Below are positions 1 to 8,267 of a stretch of DNA of 64,000 nt, in pieces. The stretch lies in the NCBI GenBank assembly GCA_020025775.1, contig JAHHRN010000002.1:206873-270872 (forward strand), in the 5' to 3' direction. A model generated the notes under the pieces. That model did no database searches. It was not told the DNA's origin and saw only the letters and a list, made by a program, of their open reading frames with translations. The stretch is from Acutalibacter sp. GTDB lineage: Bacteria; Bacillota; Clostridia; Oscillospirales; Acutalibacteraceae. Each line of letters opens with the position of its first letter. Within the stretch, counting starts at the first letter, position 1. The position numbers and the translations under genes are program-made.

Positions 1-266
1 ACTGTGCTAAAACAGGGGACGCAACTCCGACAGTTATCGCTTCTACCGCAAACCCGTACAAATTCTCCCACAGCGTTCTCGATGCTTTAAAGCCCAACGC
101 ACAAACTGAGGATGAATTTGAAACGGTAGATAAGCTCCACGATGTTTCCAAAATGGAAATTCCTGCACAGCTTGCAACTCTTAAGGGTAAAACACCGCGC
201 TTTACCAGAGTTTCTAAGAAAGAAGATATGGCGCAGGTTGTTTTTGATACCCTTGGCATAAACTAA
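1..266 (+). CDS. thrC: Threonine synthase, C-terminal fragment
   Basis: The reading frame is open from the left edge to a TAA at 264-266, so only the last ~87 residues are present. It contains the motif TASTANPYKFSHSVLDAL-like (read here as IASTANPYKFSHSVLDAL), which matches the conserved C-terminal part of PLP-dependent threonine synthase, the enzyme that converts O-phosphohomoserine to threonine in the cytoplasm. The PLP lysine and N-terminal domain lie outside the window. A strong hairpin terminator follows directly, so this is the end of a transcription unit. The family call rests on a short stretch, so confidence is moderate. Confidence 0.7.
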   Translation, partial: CAKTGDATPTVIASTANPYKFSHSVLDALKPNAQTEDEFETVDKLHDVSKMEIPAQLATLKGKTPRFTRVSKKEDMAQVVFDTLGIN

Positions 267-272
267 AATGTA

Positions 273-310
273 AGAGAGTGGAATTTAAAAAATCCCACTC
301 TCTTGTCTTT
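273..310 (+). terminator. Rho-independent terminator after thrC
   Basis: A perfect 9-bp stem (AGAGAGTGG at 273-281 with CCACTCTCT at 295-303) is followed by a T-rich tail. It lies 7 nt after the thrC stop codon. It also sits at the 3' end of the convergent DUF1540 gene on the other strand and may serve both. Confidence 0.8.
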
Positions 311-321
311 AGACTGAATCT

Positions 322-477
322 TTAACCTTTTGCCTGGAAGGATTCACATTCTGTCTGGCGGCAATCGCAGATTTTCTCTTTCTTTTCGCTTTTGCCGACA
401 GAAATTTCTTTGGCATCACAACTGCAGGAGCCGCAATGATGCACACAATTTGTAACAGTACATTTAATTTCGTTCAT
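322..477 (-). CDS. DUF1540 cysteine-rich mini-protein
   Basis: A 51-residue ORF with an excellent ribosome binding site (AAAGGAGGAA, 6-7 nt before ATG at 477). The product has eight cysteines in the pattern C6-x4-C11-x3-C15-x2-C18-x-C20 ... C37-x-C39-x4-C44, and starts with IKCTVTNC and ends with TECESF. This arrangement is characteristic of the DUF1540 domain, common in spore-forming Firmicutes; its function is not established and metal binding is only suggested by the cysteines. It is convergent with thrC and divergent from the phosphoesterase gene. It was found by translating the region by eye, supported by RBS, start and domain signature. Confidence 0.85.
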   Translation of the reverse strand: MNEIKCTVTNCVHHCGSCSCDAKEISVGKSEKKEKICDCRQTECESFQAKG

Positions 478-549
478 GTTTCTTCCTCCTTTCTTGTTTG
501 TATTTTTTGAAACAGACGGCGGGATTATACACGTAAGGAGAATTTTTAA

Positions 550-1245
550 ATGTCTCTATTCGCTATCGGTGATACACATTTATCTTTAAACGGAAAAAAG
601 CCTATGGATGTATTCAAAGGCTGGGATAATTATGTAGAACGTCTTACAAAAAACTGGAATGCATTGGTAAATCCCGAAGATACCGTTGTGGTAATGGGGG
701 ATATTTCCTGGGCGATGAGCTTAGAAGAAGCAAAACAGGATTTTGCTTTTTTGAATAGCTTGCCAGGTGAAAAAATTATTTTAAAAGGCAATCACGATTA
801 CTGGTGGAACACCCGCCGGAAAATGGATGCCTATTTTGCAGAAAATGATTTTTCTTCCTTACATATTTTACACAACGATGCCTATAAAATCGGAAATTAT
901 TCCGTTTGTGGTACCCGTGGGTGGTTTTACGATTCTGAAGAGAAGGACGCAGACAAGGTTTTGCTTCGTGAAGTGCAAAGATTAAAAACCTCCATAGAAG
1001 CTGGAAAAGCACTCGGCGGTGAGCCAATTGTCTTTTTGCATTATCCGCCGGTTTCGTCTCAGCAGTCCTGTGCACCGATTCTGAATCTCTTGGAAGAAGA
1101 GGGGATTTCTCGCTGTTATTATGCACATATGCACGGCGATGCCACAAAATATTCCTATAACGGCGTATTTCATGGGATAAAATTTGAACTTTTGTCTGGA
1201 GATTACCTGAAATTTTGTCCAAAATTGGTAGAATTGATAAAATAA
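550..1245 (+). CDS. Calcineurin-like metallophosphoesterase
   Basis: A 231-residue cytoplasmic protein with the full metallophosphoesterase metal-binding set: D8-x-H10 (GDTH), D51 (GDISW), N81-H82 (KGNHD), a histidine in FLHYPP and the closing HMHGD motif. This predicts a dinuclear-metal phosphohydrolase; the substrate cannot be read from the sequence. Length is typical for the small single-domain members found in Clostridia. RBS AAGGAG lies 9 nt before the ATG. It stands 79 nt upstream of tig with no terminator between, but tig has its own extended -10 promoter. Confidence 0.85.
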   Translation: MSLFAIGDTHLSLNGKKPMDVFKGWDNYVERLTKNWNALVNPEDTVVVMGDISWAMSLEEAKQDFAFLNSLPGEKIILKGNHDYWWNTRRKMDAYFAENDFSSLHILHNDAYKIGNYSVCGTRGWFYDSEEKDADKVLLREVQRLKTSIEAGKALGGEPIVFLHYPPVSSQQSCAPILNLLEEEGISRCYYAHMHGDATKYSYNGVFHGIKFELLSGDYLKFCPKLVELIK

Positions 1246-1256
1246 TAAAAAAAGTA

Positions 1257-1285
1257 TGGAAATTTAAAAAAGTTTCTGTTATAAT
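1257..1285 (+). promoter_or_regulatory. Putative sigma-A promoter of tig
   Basis: Extended -10 element TGT-TATAAT (TATAAT at 1280-1285, TG at 1277-1278) with a poor -35 (TGGAAA, 1257-1262) at 17 nt. It lies 40 nt upstream of the tig start. Confidence 0.5.
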
Positions 1286-1324
1286 AACTAAGTTAACGTT
1301 TATAAGCAGGAGGCTAACAAAAAA

Positions 1325-2671
1325 ATGAGTTTAAAATCATCTAAAAATGTTGAAACCAACGTATGGGAATTAGAAATTTCCATCAGCGGCGAAAAGTTTG
1401 AAGAAGCTATTCAGAAGGCATATTTAAAGGCTAGAAAAAATATTGCTGTTCATGGCTTCAGAAAAGGTAAAGCACCGCGTACTTTCATTGAAAAAATGTA
1501 CGGCGAAGGCGTTTTCTACGAAGATGCTTTAGAGATTCTCTATCCCGAGGCAGTTGAAGAAGCTGTTAAGGAAGCAAATCTCGACATCGTAGCTGCTCCT
1601 TATGACCTCGATGTTCCCGAAATGGGCAAAGATGGCGTTGTACTTAAATTAAAAGTTACAGTTAAGCCCGAAGTTGAGCTTGGCGAATACAAAGGCCTTA
1701 AGGCTGAAAAGAAGTCTGTAAGAGTTACTGCTGACGAAGTTAAAGCTGAACTCAACCGTATGCTTGAGCAGAACGCAAGACTTGTTACTGTTGAAGACAG
1801 AGCAGCTCAGAAGGATGATATCACTGTTATCGACTTCGAAGGCTTTGTTGACGGCGTAGCATTTGATGGCGGCAAGGGCGAAAGCTATGAGCTTACCCTC
1901 GGTTCCGGTCAGTTCATCCCCGGCTTTGAAGATCAGATCATCGGCCACAAGACCGGCGAAGAATTTGATATTAACGTAACCTTCCCGCAGGAATATCAGG
2001 AACCCCTCGCAGGCAAGGACGCTGTATTCAAGATTAAACTTCACGAAATCAAGGTTAAGGAACTTCCCGAGCTTGATGACGAATTCGTAAAGGATATCAG
2101 CGACAAGGATACCGTTGATGACCTCAAGAAGGACATTAAGTCCCACATTTCCGAAAGCAAAAAGGCTGCTGCTGAAGAAGAAGCAACCAACGCTCTTTTA
2201 GAAATGGTAGCTAACGGTATTAAGGCTGAGATTCCGGCTGCAATGATTGAAAAGAAGATTGACGACAATCTTAACGAATTTGCTTACAGATTACAGGCTC
2301 AGGGCCTTAAGTTTGAGGATTACCTCAAGTACACCGGCATGGAGCTTGAAACACTTCGCGACAATTACCGCGACCAGGCTGAGCATCAGGTTAAGCTTGA
2401 CCTCGCTATCGAAAAGATTATCGAAGTTGAAAACATCGAAGTTTCCGACGACGAACTTGAAGAAGAGCTCAAGAAGATTGCTGAAGCTTACGGCATGGAA
2501 TTAGAAGAAGTTAAGAAGGCTATTCCGGCTGAAACCATGAAGCCCGAGCTTGCTGCAAGAAAGGCTGTTAAGCTTATTGTAGACAGCGCTGAGTATGTAG
2601 CTCCCGCAAAGAAAACAGCAGCAAAGAAAGCCGCTGCAAAGAAAGACGAAGCTCCTGCAGAGGAAAAATAA
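1325..2671 (+). CDS. tig: Trigger factor, ribosome-associated chaperone
   Basis: 448 residues, normal for trigger factor. The N-terminal ribosome-binding domain carries the signature GFRKGKAPR at residues 44-52, which docks on ribosomal protein L23. An FKBP-type peptidyl-prolyl isomerase domain follows at roughly 155-245 (DFEGFVDGVAFDGG, GSGQFIPGFEDQI) and then the long helical C-terminal chaperone domain. The last ~25 residues are an alanine/lysine-rich tail (AKKTAAKKAAAKK) beyond the usual end, a low-complexity extension. Codon use is strongly biased, as expected for a highly expressed gene. RBS GCAGGAGG precedes the ATG. The order tig-clpP-clpX is the classic bacterial arrangement. Confidence 0.97.
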   Translation: MSLKSSKNVETNVWELEISISGEKFEEAIQKAYLKARKNIAVHGFRKGKAPRTFIEKMYGEGVFYEDALEILYPEAVEEAVKEANLDIVAAPYDLDVPEMGKDGVVLKLKVTVKPEVELGEYKGLKAEKKSVRVTADEVKAELNRMLEQNARLVTVEDRAAQKDDITVIDFEGFVDGVAFDGGKGESYELTLGSGQFIPGFEDQIIGHKTGEEFDINVTFPQEYQEPLAGKDAVFKIKLHEIKVKELPELDDEFVKDISDKDTVDDLKKDIKSHISESKKAAAEEEATNALLEMVANGIKAEIPAAMIEKKIDDNLNEFAYRLQAQGLKFEDYLKYTGMELETLRDNYRDQAEHQVKLDLAIEKIIEVENIEVSDDELEEELKKIAEAYGMELEEVKKAIPAETMKPELAARKAVKLIVDSAEYVAPAKKTAAKKAAAKKDEAPAEEK

Positions 2672-2704
2672 GCATATAAATGAATAGCTTTCCTAAAACG
2701 CGAC

Positions 2705-2800
2705 TATAATTTTATAGGCAGCGCTCAGGAAAAAACATTAGGTACGCTGCATTTTCATCGCGAAGCCTTTACTTGTAAAGGTGATGTAAAGTGCAGCGTC
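2705..2800 (+). promoter_or_regulatory. clpP leader: -10 box and alternative RNA hairpins
   Basis: TATAAT at 2705-2710 (no good -35 seen) would start an RNA near 2717. That RNA contains GCAGCG (2718-2723), CGCTGC (2745-2750) and GCAGCG again (2793-2798). The middle segment can pair with either flanking copy, giving two mutually exclusive hairpins. The downstream one is extensive: ACGCTGCA 2744-2751 with TGCAGCGT 2792-2799, CATC 2756-2759 with GATG 2783-2786, and CCTTTA-CTTG-TAAAGG at 2766-2781. No T-run follows, so it is not a simple terminator. I find no CtsR heptad repeats or CIRCE element. Confidence 0.55.
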
Positions 2801-2825
2801 TATGGAATTTTAGGAGGTTTTTTGT

Positions 2826-3407
2826 ATGGCACTTGTACCTTACGTTGTTGAGCAGACAAATCACGGTGAACGTTCTTACGACATTTATTCCAGACTTCTT
2901 AACGACAGAATTATTGTTTTATCCGATGAAGTTAACGATGCAACCGCCAGCTTGGTTGTCGCGCAGCTTCTTTATTTGGAAAGCCAGGACAGTGAAAAAG
3001 ACATCAGCCTTTATATCAACAGCCCCGGTGGTTCTGTAACAGCCGGTTTTGCAATTTATGACACAATGCAGTACATTAAATGCGATGTTTCCACCATTTG
3101 CATGGGCATGGCTGCAAGCATGGGTGCATTTTTACTTTCTTCCGGCGCGAAGGGTAAGCGCTATGCACTCCCGAACAGTGAAATTATGATTCACCAGCCC
3201 AGCGGCGGTGCACAGGGTCAGGCAACCGAAATTGATATTGTTGCCAAGCACATTTTAAAGACTCGTGAAAAGCTCAACCGCATTTTGGCTGAAAATACAG
3301 GTAAGCCGATTGAGCAGATTGCTTTGGATACAGAAAGAGACAACTTCCTTTCTGCCGATGAAGCCCTCGAGTACGGCTTAGTTGACAAGATTTTCTATAA
3401 GAGATAA
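2826..3407 (+). CDS. clpP: ATP-dependent Clp protease proteolytic subunit
   Basis: 193 residues, the typical ClpP length. The serine-protease catalytic triad is at the textbook positions: Ser98 (MAASMG), His123 (MIHQP) and Asp172 (ERDNF). ClpP forms a double heptameric chamber that degrades proteins unfolded by ClpX, encoded 16 nt downstream. The RBS AGGAGG at 2811-2816 fixes the start. A structured leader lies between tig and clpP, so clpP may be controlled separately from tig. Confidence 0.98.
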   Translation: MALVPYVVEQTNHGERSYDIYSRLLNDRIIVLSDEVNDATASLVVAQLLYLESQDSEKDISLYINSPGGSVTAGFAIYDTMQYIKCDVSTICMGMAASMGAFLLSSGAKGKRYALPNSEIMIHQPSGGAQGQATEIDIVAKHILKTREKLNRILAENTGKPIEQIALDTERDNFLSADEALEYGLVDKIFYKR

Positions 3408-3423
3408 CAAAAAGGAGCAACAC

Positions 3424-4737
3424 ATGGCAAGAGAAAACGACGATAGACAGAAAACGGTTTATTGTTCCTTTTGCGGAAAGACGCAGGATGAAGTGGATAA
3501 GCTGATTGCAGGCCCCGGTGTCTGCATCTGCGACGAATGCGTTCAGCTTTGCATGGATATTATCGAAGAGGGGAATCCCAATGCCGGCAGAACTCCGGCA
3601 AAGAAAAAGAGTAAATCCGCTCCTCAAAAAGCTTTGCCTACGCCCGAAGAAATTAAAGCGCATTTAGACGAATATGTTATCGGTCAAGAAGAAGCTAAAA
3701 TTGCGCTCAGCGTTGCTGTTTATAATCATTATAAGCGTATTTACTACGGCGATGCAAGCAACGTAAACATTCAAAAGAGTAATGTTATTTTGCTTGGTCC
3801 TACCGGTGTCGGTAAAACCATGTTGGCGCAAACCTTGGCACAAATCTTAGACGTTCCGTTTGCGATTGCAGACGCTACAACGCTTACAGAAGCAGGTTAC
3901 GTTGGCGAAGATGTTGAGAATATTTTACTTCGTCTGATTCAAGCTGCCGATTATGATGTAGAACGCGCACAGCAGGGTATTATCTATGTTGATGAAATTG
4001 ATAAGATTGCCAGAAAGTCCGAAAATCCGTCCATCACACGTGATGTCAGCGGTGAAGGCGTTCAGCAGGCACTCTTAAAGATTTTAGAAGGCACGGTTTC
4101 CAATGTTCCGCCCCAAGGCGGCAGAAAGCATCCGCAGCAGGAATTTATCCAAATTGACACTTCCAATATTCTTTTCGTTTGCGGCGGTGCATTTGACGGT
4201 ATCGAGCGCATTGTGGAAAAGCGTTCTGCAAACAAAGTGTTAGGCTTTGGTAGTGAAATCGTTTCTACAACATCTCACGAAGACAAAACCGCTATGTATG
4301 CGCAGGTTATTCCGCAGGATTTGGTTAAGTTCGGCTTGATTCCGGAACTTGTCGGCAGATTGCCGGTTTTAACTACGCTTACGGATTTAGACAGAGATGC
4401 TTTAATTCGCATTTTGGATGAGCCTAAAAACGCTTTGCTCAAGCAGTACACCGAGCTTTTCCGTATGGATGGCGTTTCTTTGGAATTCCAAAGGGATGCA
4501 CTGGAAGCTATCGCAGACAAAACCTTGGAAAAGAAAACAGGTGCTCGCGGTCTTCGTGCTATTTTGGAAAAAACCTTACTTCCAATTATGTATACCATTC
4601 CCTCGGATGAAAGCATTGTTAAGGTTATCATCACAAAGGATTGCGTAGAAAACGGAGCGAAACCTTTAACAGAGGTTGGTTCTCGTAAGAAATCAGCAAA
4701 AATCGAAGGCAAACGCACACCCAAGGATGCAGGATAA
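3424..4737 (+). CDS. clpX: ClpX AAA+ unfoldase of the ClpXP protease
   Basis: 437 residues from the ATG at 3424, which has RBS AAAGGAG; an upstream in-frame start would lie inside clpP. An N-terminal zinc-binding domain has C14-x2-C17 and C36-x2-C39. The AAA+ module shows Walker A GPTGVGKT, the pore loop motif GYVG, Walker B (IIYVDEIDKI), and the arginine-rich sensor region ARGLRAILE. The loop with RKHPQQEFIQ and the following segment correspond to the ClpP-contacting area. It recognises tagged or unfolded substrates and feeds them to ClpP. A strong terminator follows, closing the clpP-clpX unit. Confidence 0.98.
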   Translation: MARENDDRQKTVYCSFCGKTQDEVDKLIAGPGVCICDECVQLCMDIIEEGNPNAGRTPAKKKSKSAPQKALPTPEEIKAHLDEYVIGQEEAKIALSVAVYNHYKRIYYGDASNVNIQKSNVILLGPTGVGKTMLAQTLAQILDVPFAIADATTLTEAGYVGEDVENILLRLIQAADYDVERAQQGIIYVDEIDKIARKSENPSITRDVSGEGVQQALLKILEGTVSNVPPQGGRKHPQQEFIQIDTSNILFVCGGAFDGIERIVEKRSANKVLGFGSEIVSTTSHEDKTAMYAQVIPQDLVKFGLIPELVGRLPVLTTLTDLDRDALIRILDEPKNALLKQYTELFRMDGVSLEFQRDALEAIADKTLEKKTGARGLRAILEKTLLPIMYTIPSDESIVKVIITKDCVENGAKPLTEVGSRKKSAKIEGKRTPKDAG

Positions 4738-4746
4738 TCAACTTTT

Positions 4747-4783
4747 ATCGGTCAAAGATACCTTTCTTTGACCGATTTTTTAT
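4747..4783 (+). terminator. Rho-independent terminator after clpX
   Basis: A perfect 11-bp stem, ATCGGTCAAAG (4747-4757) with CTTTGACCGAT (4766-4776), is followed by a T-run. It lies 10 nt after the clpX stop. Confidence 0.92.
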
Positions 4784-4789
4784 TTTTCC

Positions 4790-4818
4790 TTTTAAAATAG
4801 TGGGGAATATGCTATACT
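4790..4818 (+). promoter_or_regulatory. Putative promoter of the LCP-like/TGase/fol unit
   Basis: Extended -10 TGC-TATACT (TATACT 4813-4818) with only a weak -35. It lies 53 nt upstream of the first gene after the clpX terminator and is the only plausible start for the run of genes from 4872 to 9143, whose gaps are all under 20 nt. Confidence 0.45.
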
Positions 4819-4871
4819 AATTTTATTACAATAAAAACAAGATTATTTATATAGATATAGGGAGCATATTC

Positions 4872-5690
4872 ATGCGTAGAAGAAAACCAAAGCTTAATTT
4901 CTCAAGCCCTGAAAAGCAAAAGAAAAAACGAGCGGCTGCTTTTATTTCTGCATTTGCTGTATTTGTTGTGGTATTAGGCGGAGTATCCGTCTTACTGTTT
5001 ATGGATTCCATTGACTTTAATCTAAATAATCTAATTGGCAAAAAAACGGAAGAAGAAATGGAAGACACAACAGAAGAACCAGTAAAAACTACAGCGGTAG
5101 AAGTACGAGACAGCTCTGTTCTTTTAACGATTTACAGTTCGCAGTCTAAGCTTACAGGGCTTTATATGATTTCATCGCATGCAGATTCCAAAGAGATTAC
5201 CGTTCAAATGTTGGATTTGAATACGAATGTAGATGGGGAGAGCTTTGCCTCTCATTTCAAAAATAGCGGTATGAGTGGTTTAAAAGCCGCTGTGGAGTCT
5301 CACGTCGGTTATAAAACAGACCGCTATATTAAGCAGTCCGAAACCTCTCTCAAAAAAATCATCGGTAAAATCGGCAATGTGAATATTCTTATTCCACAGC
5401 GTATTCAGGATAAAAGCCAAGGTAACTCTTTATATCTCGAAGCCGGAGAGCAAAGCTTAACGGGAGATTTATTCTTAAAATATTTATACTATGCCGATGG
5501 AAACGAAGAAGAAAAAGCCATTGCTGCTTTGGTTTCTTCCACCTTACAGTCTCTTTATAAAACACAAAAAAATAACAGTGTACTCAGCTTTATTTTTAAC
5601 GAATCCGAAACAGACTTTTCCATTGTAGACAGCGCAGCAGACGGTATTATTCCGATGTTTGTTTCCTTGCGCGGTTCGGTTAAGGCTTAA
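4872..5690 (+). CDS. Membrane-anchored protein with degenerate LCP-like domain
   Basis: 272 residues. A basic N-terminus is followed by one membrane segment (about residues 22-46, AFISAFAVFVVVLGGVSVLL), then an acidic linker and an extracytoplasmic domain. The domain follows the order seen in LytR-CpsA-Psr (LCP) proteins: a strand-rich start (VLLTIYSSQSKLTGLYMIS), a segment like AAVESHVGYKTDRYIK, a stretch like IGKIGNVNILIPQRI, then LYLEAGEQSLTGDLFLKYLYY. The conserved arginines and aspartates that bind the polyprenyl pyrophosphate in true LCP ligases are not visible (for example LNTNV where RDT would be). It may be a non-catalytic LCP relative; the family call is inferred. It starts a unit with the transglutaminase-like gene 17 nt downstream. 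Confidence 0.5.
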   Translation: MRRRKPKLNFSSPEKQKKKRAAAFISAFAVFVVVLGGVSVLLFMDSIDFNLNNLIGKKTEEEMEDTTEEPVKTTAVEVRDSSVLLTIYSSQSKLTGLYMISSHADSKEITVQMLDLNTNVDGESFASHFKNSGMSGLKAAVESHVGYKTDRYIKQSETSLKKIIGKIGNVNILIPQRIQDKSQGNSLYLEAGEQSLTGDLFLKYLYYADGNEEEKAIAALVSSTLQSLYKTQKNNSVLSFIFNESETDFSIVDSAADGIIPMFVSLRGSVKA

Positions 5691-5707
5691 AACTTTTAGG
5701 AGGAGCC

Positions 5708-6865
5708 ATGAAAAAGAAACTTCTTATTTCTCTTTTATGCTTTTGCATTCTTCTTCAGGTCGGATTTTATTCGGTACGCTATCTCCAAAATAAGCCCACG
5801 GACTTTTCTTCGGTAGACATTTCTTTACACGAAACGTCTATGAATTATTATTTCAGAGGACTTTCAGACAACGCAAAGCTTGCCTACACGCTGATTTATG
5901 ATGCAATCCGAGAGCATCCAGAAGAAATTGAAATTCCACCGCTGACCATGGAAGAATATAACGCTATGTTTTTAGCGCTTTCCTATGACCATCCAGATAT
6001 TTTGTGCCTTTCCAATGAAAGTAAAATGCGAAAGAAAGGGAATAGAGCCTATTTTCTTCCCCAATATGCACATACAAAGGATGTCTGCGAAACCAGACGT
6101 GGTCTGTTGGAAAAAGCCGTAGAGGAGGCTTGCCAAGGTCTGCAGACGAATATGACAGCCTATGAAATCGAACTGTATTTCCACGATTATATTTGTGATA
6201 ATACCGTTTATGACAACGTTGAACCTATCGGTTATACTGCTTATGACGCACTTGTGGAAGGTGAAGCCGTTTGTGAGGGCTATTCCAGAGCGATGCAGCT
6301 TCTCCTAATGCACAAAGGCGTAGAAAGCTATTTAGTCACGGGTAAATCGGTAGATGCACAAAAAAGTGGAGAAGATTTCAGCGAAGGTCATATGTGGAAT
6401 GTGGTAAACATAGAGGGAAACAACTACTATTTAGATGTAACCTGGGATGACCTTGACGAAAAAGACACCGACGAATTTCAACATAATTATTTCAATTTAA
6501 CAGAAACCGAGCTTTTAAAGGATCACAAAGACTTAGAACCAGCACAAAATAACTGTGTTTCCACAGAGTATAACTATTTTGTAAAAGAAAAGTGCGTCTT
6601 TGATGCCTATAATCAAGCAACAAAGCAGCGCCTTACGGAGCTAATGCGGGAGTCTTTGCGAAATAAAAGCTATGGCTTTGAGGTTAAGTTTCAAAATAAC
6701 AGTGCTTATCAAAAAGCCATGCACGCGCTTCTGGATAACGGTGAATTCTTTGATTTGTTAAAGAAAGCCGATGCTGCCGCTTATCGAAAATACAAAGATA
6801 TAACCTATATCAATATTGATGAACTCGGAACTATACAATTTTTGTTCGAGAAAAAAGGAGAATAA
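5708..6865 (+). CDS. Secreted transglutaminase-like protein
   Basis: 385 residues with an N-terminal signal/anchor helix (residues 4-22). The central part carries the transglutaminase-like Cys-His-Asp triad: C189 in GEAVCEGYS, H228 in EGHMWN, and D243 in YYLDVTWDD. This superfamily includes bacterial peptidases and cross-linking enzymes acting on cell-surface proteins or peptidoglycan; the substrate is unknown. A region before the domain (residues 40-150) and the C-terminal 120 residues are not recognised. RBS TAGGAGGAG precedes the ATG. Its stop is 2 nt before folE, so it is presumably co-transcribed with the folate genes, although no functional link is evident. Confidence 0.8.
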   Translation: MKKKLLISLLCFCILLQVGFYSVRYLQNKPTDFSSVDISLHETSMNYYFRGLSDNAKLAYTLIYDAIREHPEEIEIPPLTMEEYNAMFLALSYDHPDILCLSNESKMRKKGNRAYFLPQYAHTKDVCETRRGLLEKAVEEACQGLQTNMTAYEIELYFHDYICDNTVYDNVEPIGYTAYDALVEGEAVCEGYSRAMQLLLMHKGVESYLVTGKSVDAQKSGEDFSEGHMWNVVNIEGNNYYLDVTWDDLDEKDTDEFQHNYFNLTETELLKDHKDLEPAQNNCVSTEYNYFVKEKCVFDAYNQATKQRLTELMRESLRNKSYGFEVKFQNNSAYQKAMHALLDNGEFFDLLKKADAAAYRKYKDITYINIDELGTIQFLFEKKGE

Positions 6866-6867
6866 CC

Positions 6868-7428
6868 ATGGATAAGGAAAGAATTGAAAAAGCCGTACGC
6901 GAAATTTTAATTGCAATCGGCGAAGATCCCGATAGAGAGGGTCTTGTGGAAACGCCCAAACGTGTTGCCAATATGTATGAAGAAATTTTTGCAGGTCTCG
7001 AAGATGACCCCAAGCAGTATTTAAAGCTCTTTAATGAGGGCCAAAACGACGAAATGGTTATTGTTCGTGATATTCCGATGTATTCCATGTGCGAACACCA
7101 TTTGCTTCCGTTTATCGGCAAGGCACACATAGCCTATATTCCGTCGGACGGCAAGGTTATCGGCCTTTCTAAGCTTGCAAGAATTGTAAACAGCTACGCA
7201 AAGCGTCCGCAGCTTCAGGAAAGACTTACAGCGCAGGTGGCAGATTTCTTAGAAGAGAATCTCCACCCCAAGGGCGTTGCAGTTCTTGTAGAAGCAGAAC
7301 ATCTTTGTATGACGATGCGCGGCGCACGTGCAGCCGGTGCTAAAACGCAGACCTCTGCACTTCGCGGCATCATGAAGAAAGACGCAAGAACACGCAGTGA
7401 AGTTATGACGCTTTTAAGAGGTAATTAA
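6868..7428 (+). CDS. folE: GTP cyclohydrolase I
   Basis: 186 residues, full length for FolE type IA. It converts GTP to 7,8-dihydroneopterin triphosphate, the first step of folate synthesis. Zinc ligands are visible as C75 and H78 (MCEHHLLPF) and C147 (EHLCMTMRG); substrate-binding motifs include SKLARIV and the RGxxxxG-like RGARAAGAKT. The RBS AAAGGAG precedes the ATG. It leads the fol cluster folE-folP-folB-folK, with gaps of 2, 3 and 15 nt. Confidence 0.97.
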   Translation: MDKERIEKAVREILIAIGEDPDREGLVETPKRVANMYEEIFAGLEDDPKQYLKLFNEGQNDEMVIVRDIPMYSMCEHHLLPFIGKAHIAYIPSDGKVIGLSKLARIVNSYAKRPQLQERLTAQVADFLEENLHPKGVAVLVEAEHLCMTMRGARAAGAKTQTSALRGIMKKDARTRSEVMTLLRGN

Positions 7429-7430
7429 AC

Positions 7431-8264
7431 ATGCAGTATTTTAAAGGACAAAAATTCTCCTATGCTTTAGGGGAAAAAACCTATGTTATGGGTATTTTAA
7501 ACATTACACCGGATTCCTTCTTTGATGGTGGTAAGTGGAATGATCCGCAAATCGCTGTGGCTCACGCTTTAGAAATGGAAAAAGACGGTGCAGATTTAAT
7601 TGACATCGGTGCACAATCTACAAGACCGGGTCATATCGAGCTTTCACCGGAAGAAGAATTAAATGTTTTAAAGCAGTTTTTACCGGCGGTTTTAGAAACG
7701 GTTTCTGTTCCTGTTTCGGTAGATACCTTTTATCCTGAGGTAGCAAAATATGCCTTAGAGCAGGGTGCCGCCATTGTAAATGATGTCAGCGGTATTTTTA
7801 ATGAAGATATGGCAAAACTCGTCAAAGAGTACCATGCCGGTTGGATTGTAATGCATAGCGGTAAGAGTGATTCCGATACGGTTGTTGCTTATCCCGAAGG
7901 CGTTGTACAAGATGTTTTGGATTTCTTTGACACTATGCAGAAAAAATGTGAAGCTTTCGGCATTCAAAATGAACAGCTTTGTTATGATATGGGTATCGGT
8001 TTCGGCAAAAGTCATGAAGATAATCTCGCTTTGATTCGAGATATTCAAAAGCTTAAATCCGAAAACAGAGCTCTTTTAACCGCGCTTTCCTGCAAACGCA
8101 TGGTTACTTTTGAAACCAATGCAGAAGGTGATGATAAAAAATACGGTACAATCGCCGCTGACACCTTAGCCATTGCAGGCGGAACAGACTTTATTCGTGT
8201 GCATCATGTAAAAGAAGCGGTTCTTGCTGCTAAGATGACAGATGCTTTAGTTAGGAGAGCATAA
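7431..8264 (+). CDS. folP: Dihydropteroate synthase
   Basis: 277 residues. It condenses p-aminobenzoate with 6-hydroxymethyl-dihydropterin diphosphate and is the target of sulfonamides. The signature MGILNITPDSFFDGGKW is at residues 21-37, followed by GADLIDIGAQSTRPG, which holds the phosphate-binding loop, and VNDVSG. The C-terminal RVHHVKEAV segment matches the anion-binding RVHDV motif with His in place of Asp, a mild variation. TIM-barrel length is typical. Confidence 0.96.
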   Translation: MQYFKGQKFSYALGEKTYVMGILNITPDSFFDGGKWNDPQIAVAHALEMEKDGADLIDIGAQSTRPGHIELSPEEELNVLKQFLPAVLETVSVPVSVDTFYPEVAKYALEQGAAIVNDVSGIFNEDMAKLVKEYHAGWIVMHSGKSDSDTVVAYPEGVVQDVLDFFDTMQKKCEAFGIQNEQLCYDMGIGFGKSHEDNLALIRDIQKLKSENRALLTALSCKRMVTFETNAEGDDKKYGTIAADTLAIAGGTDFIRVHHVKEAVLAAKMTDALVRRA

Positions 8265-8267
8265 ACA

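Noticed and set aside
1649..2146. Long minus-strand ORF inside tig
   Set aside because: A mirror frame produced by the strong codon bias of trigger factor; no RBS and no motif.
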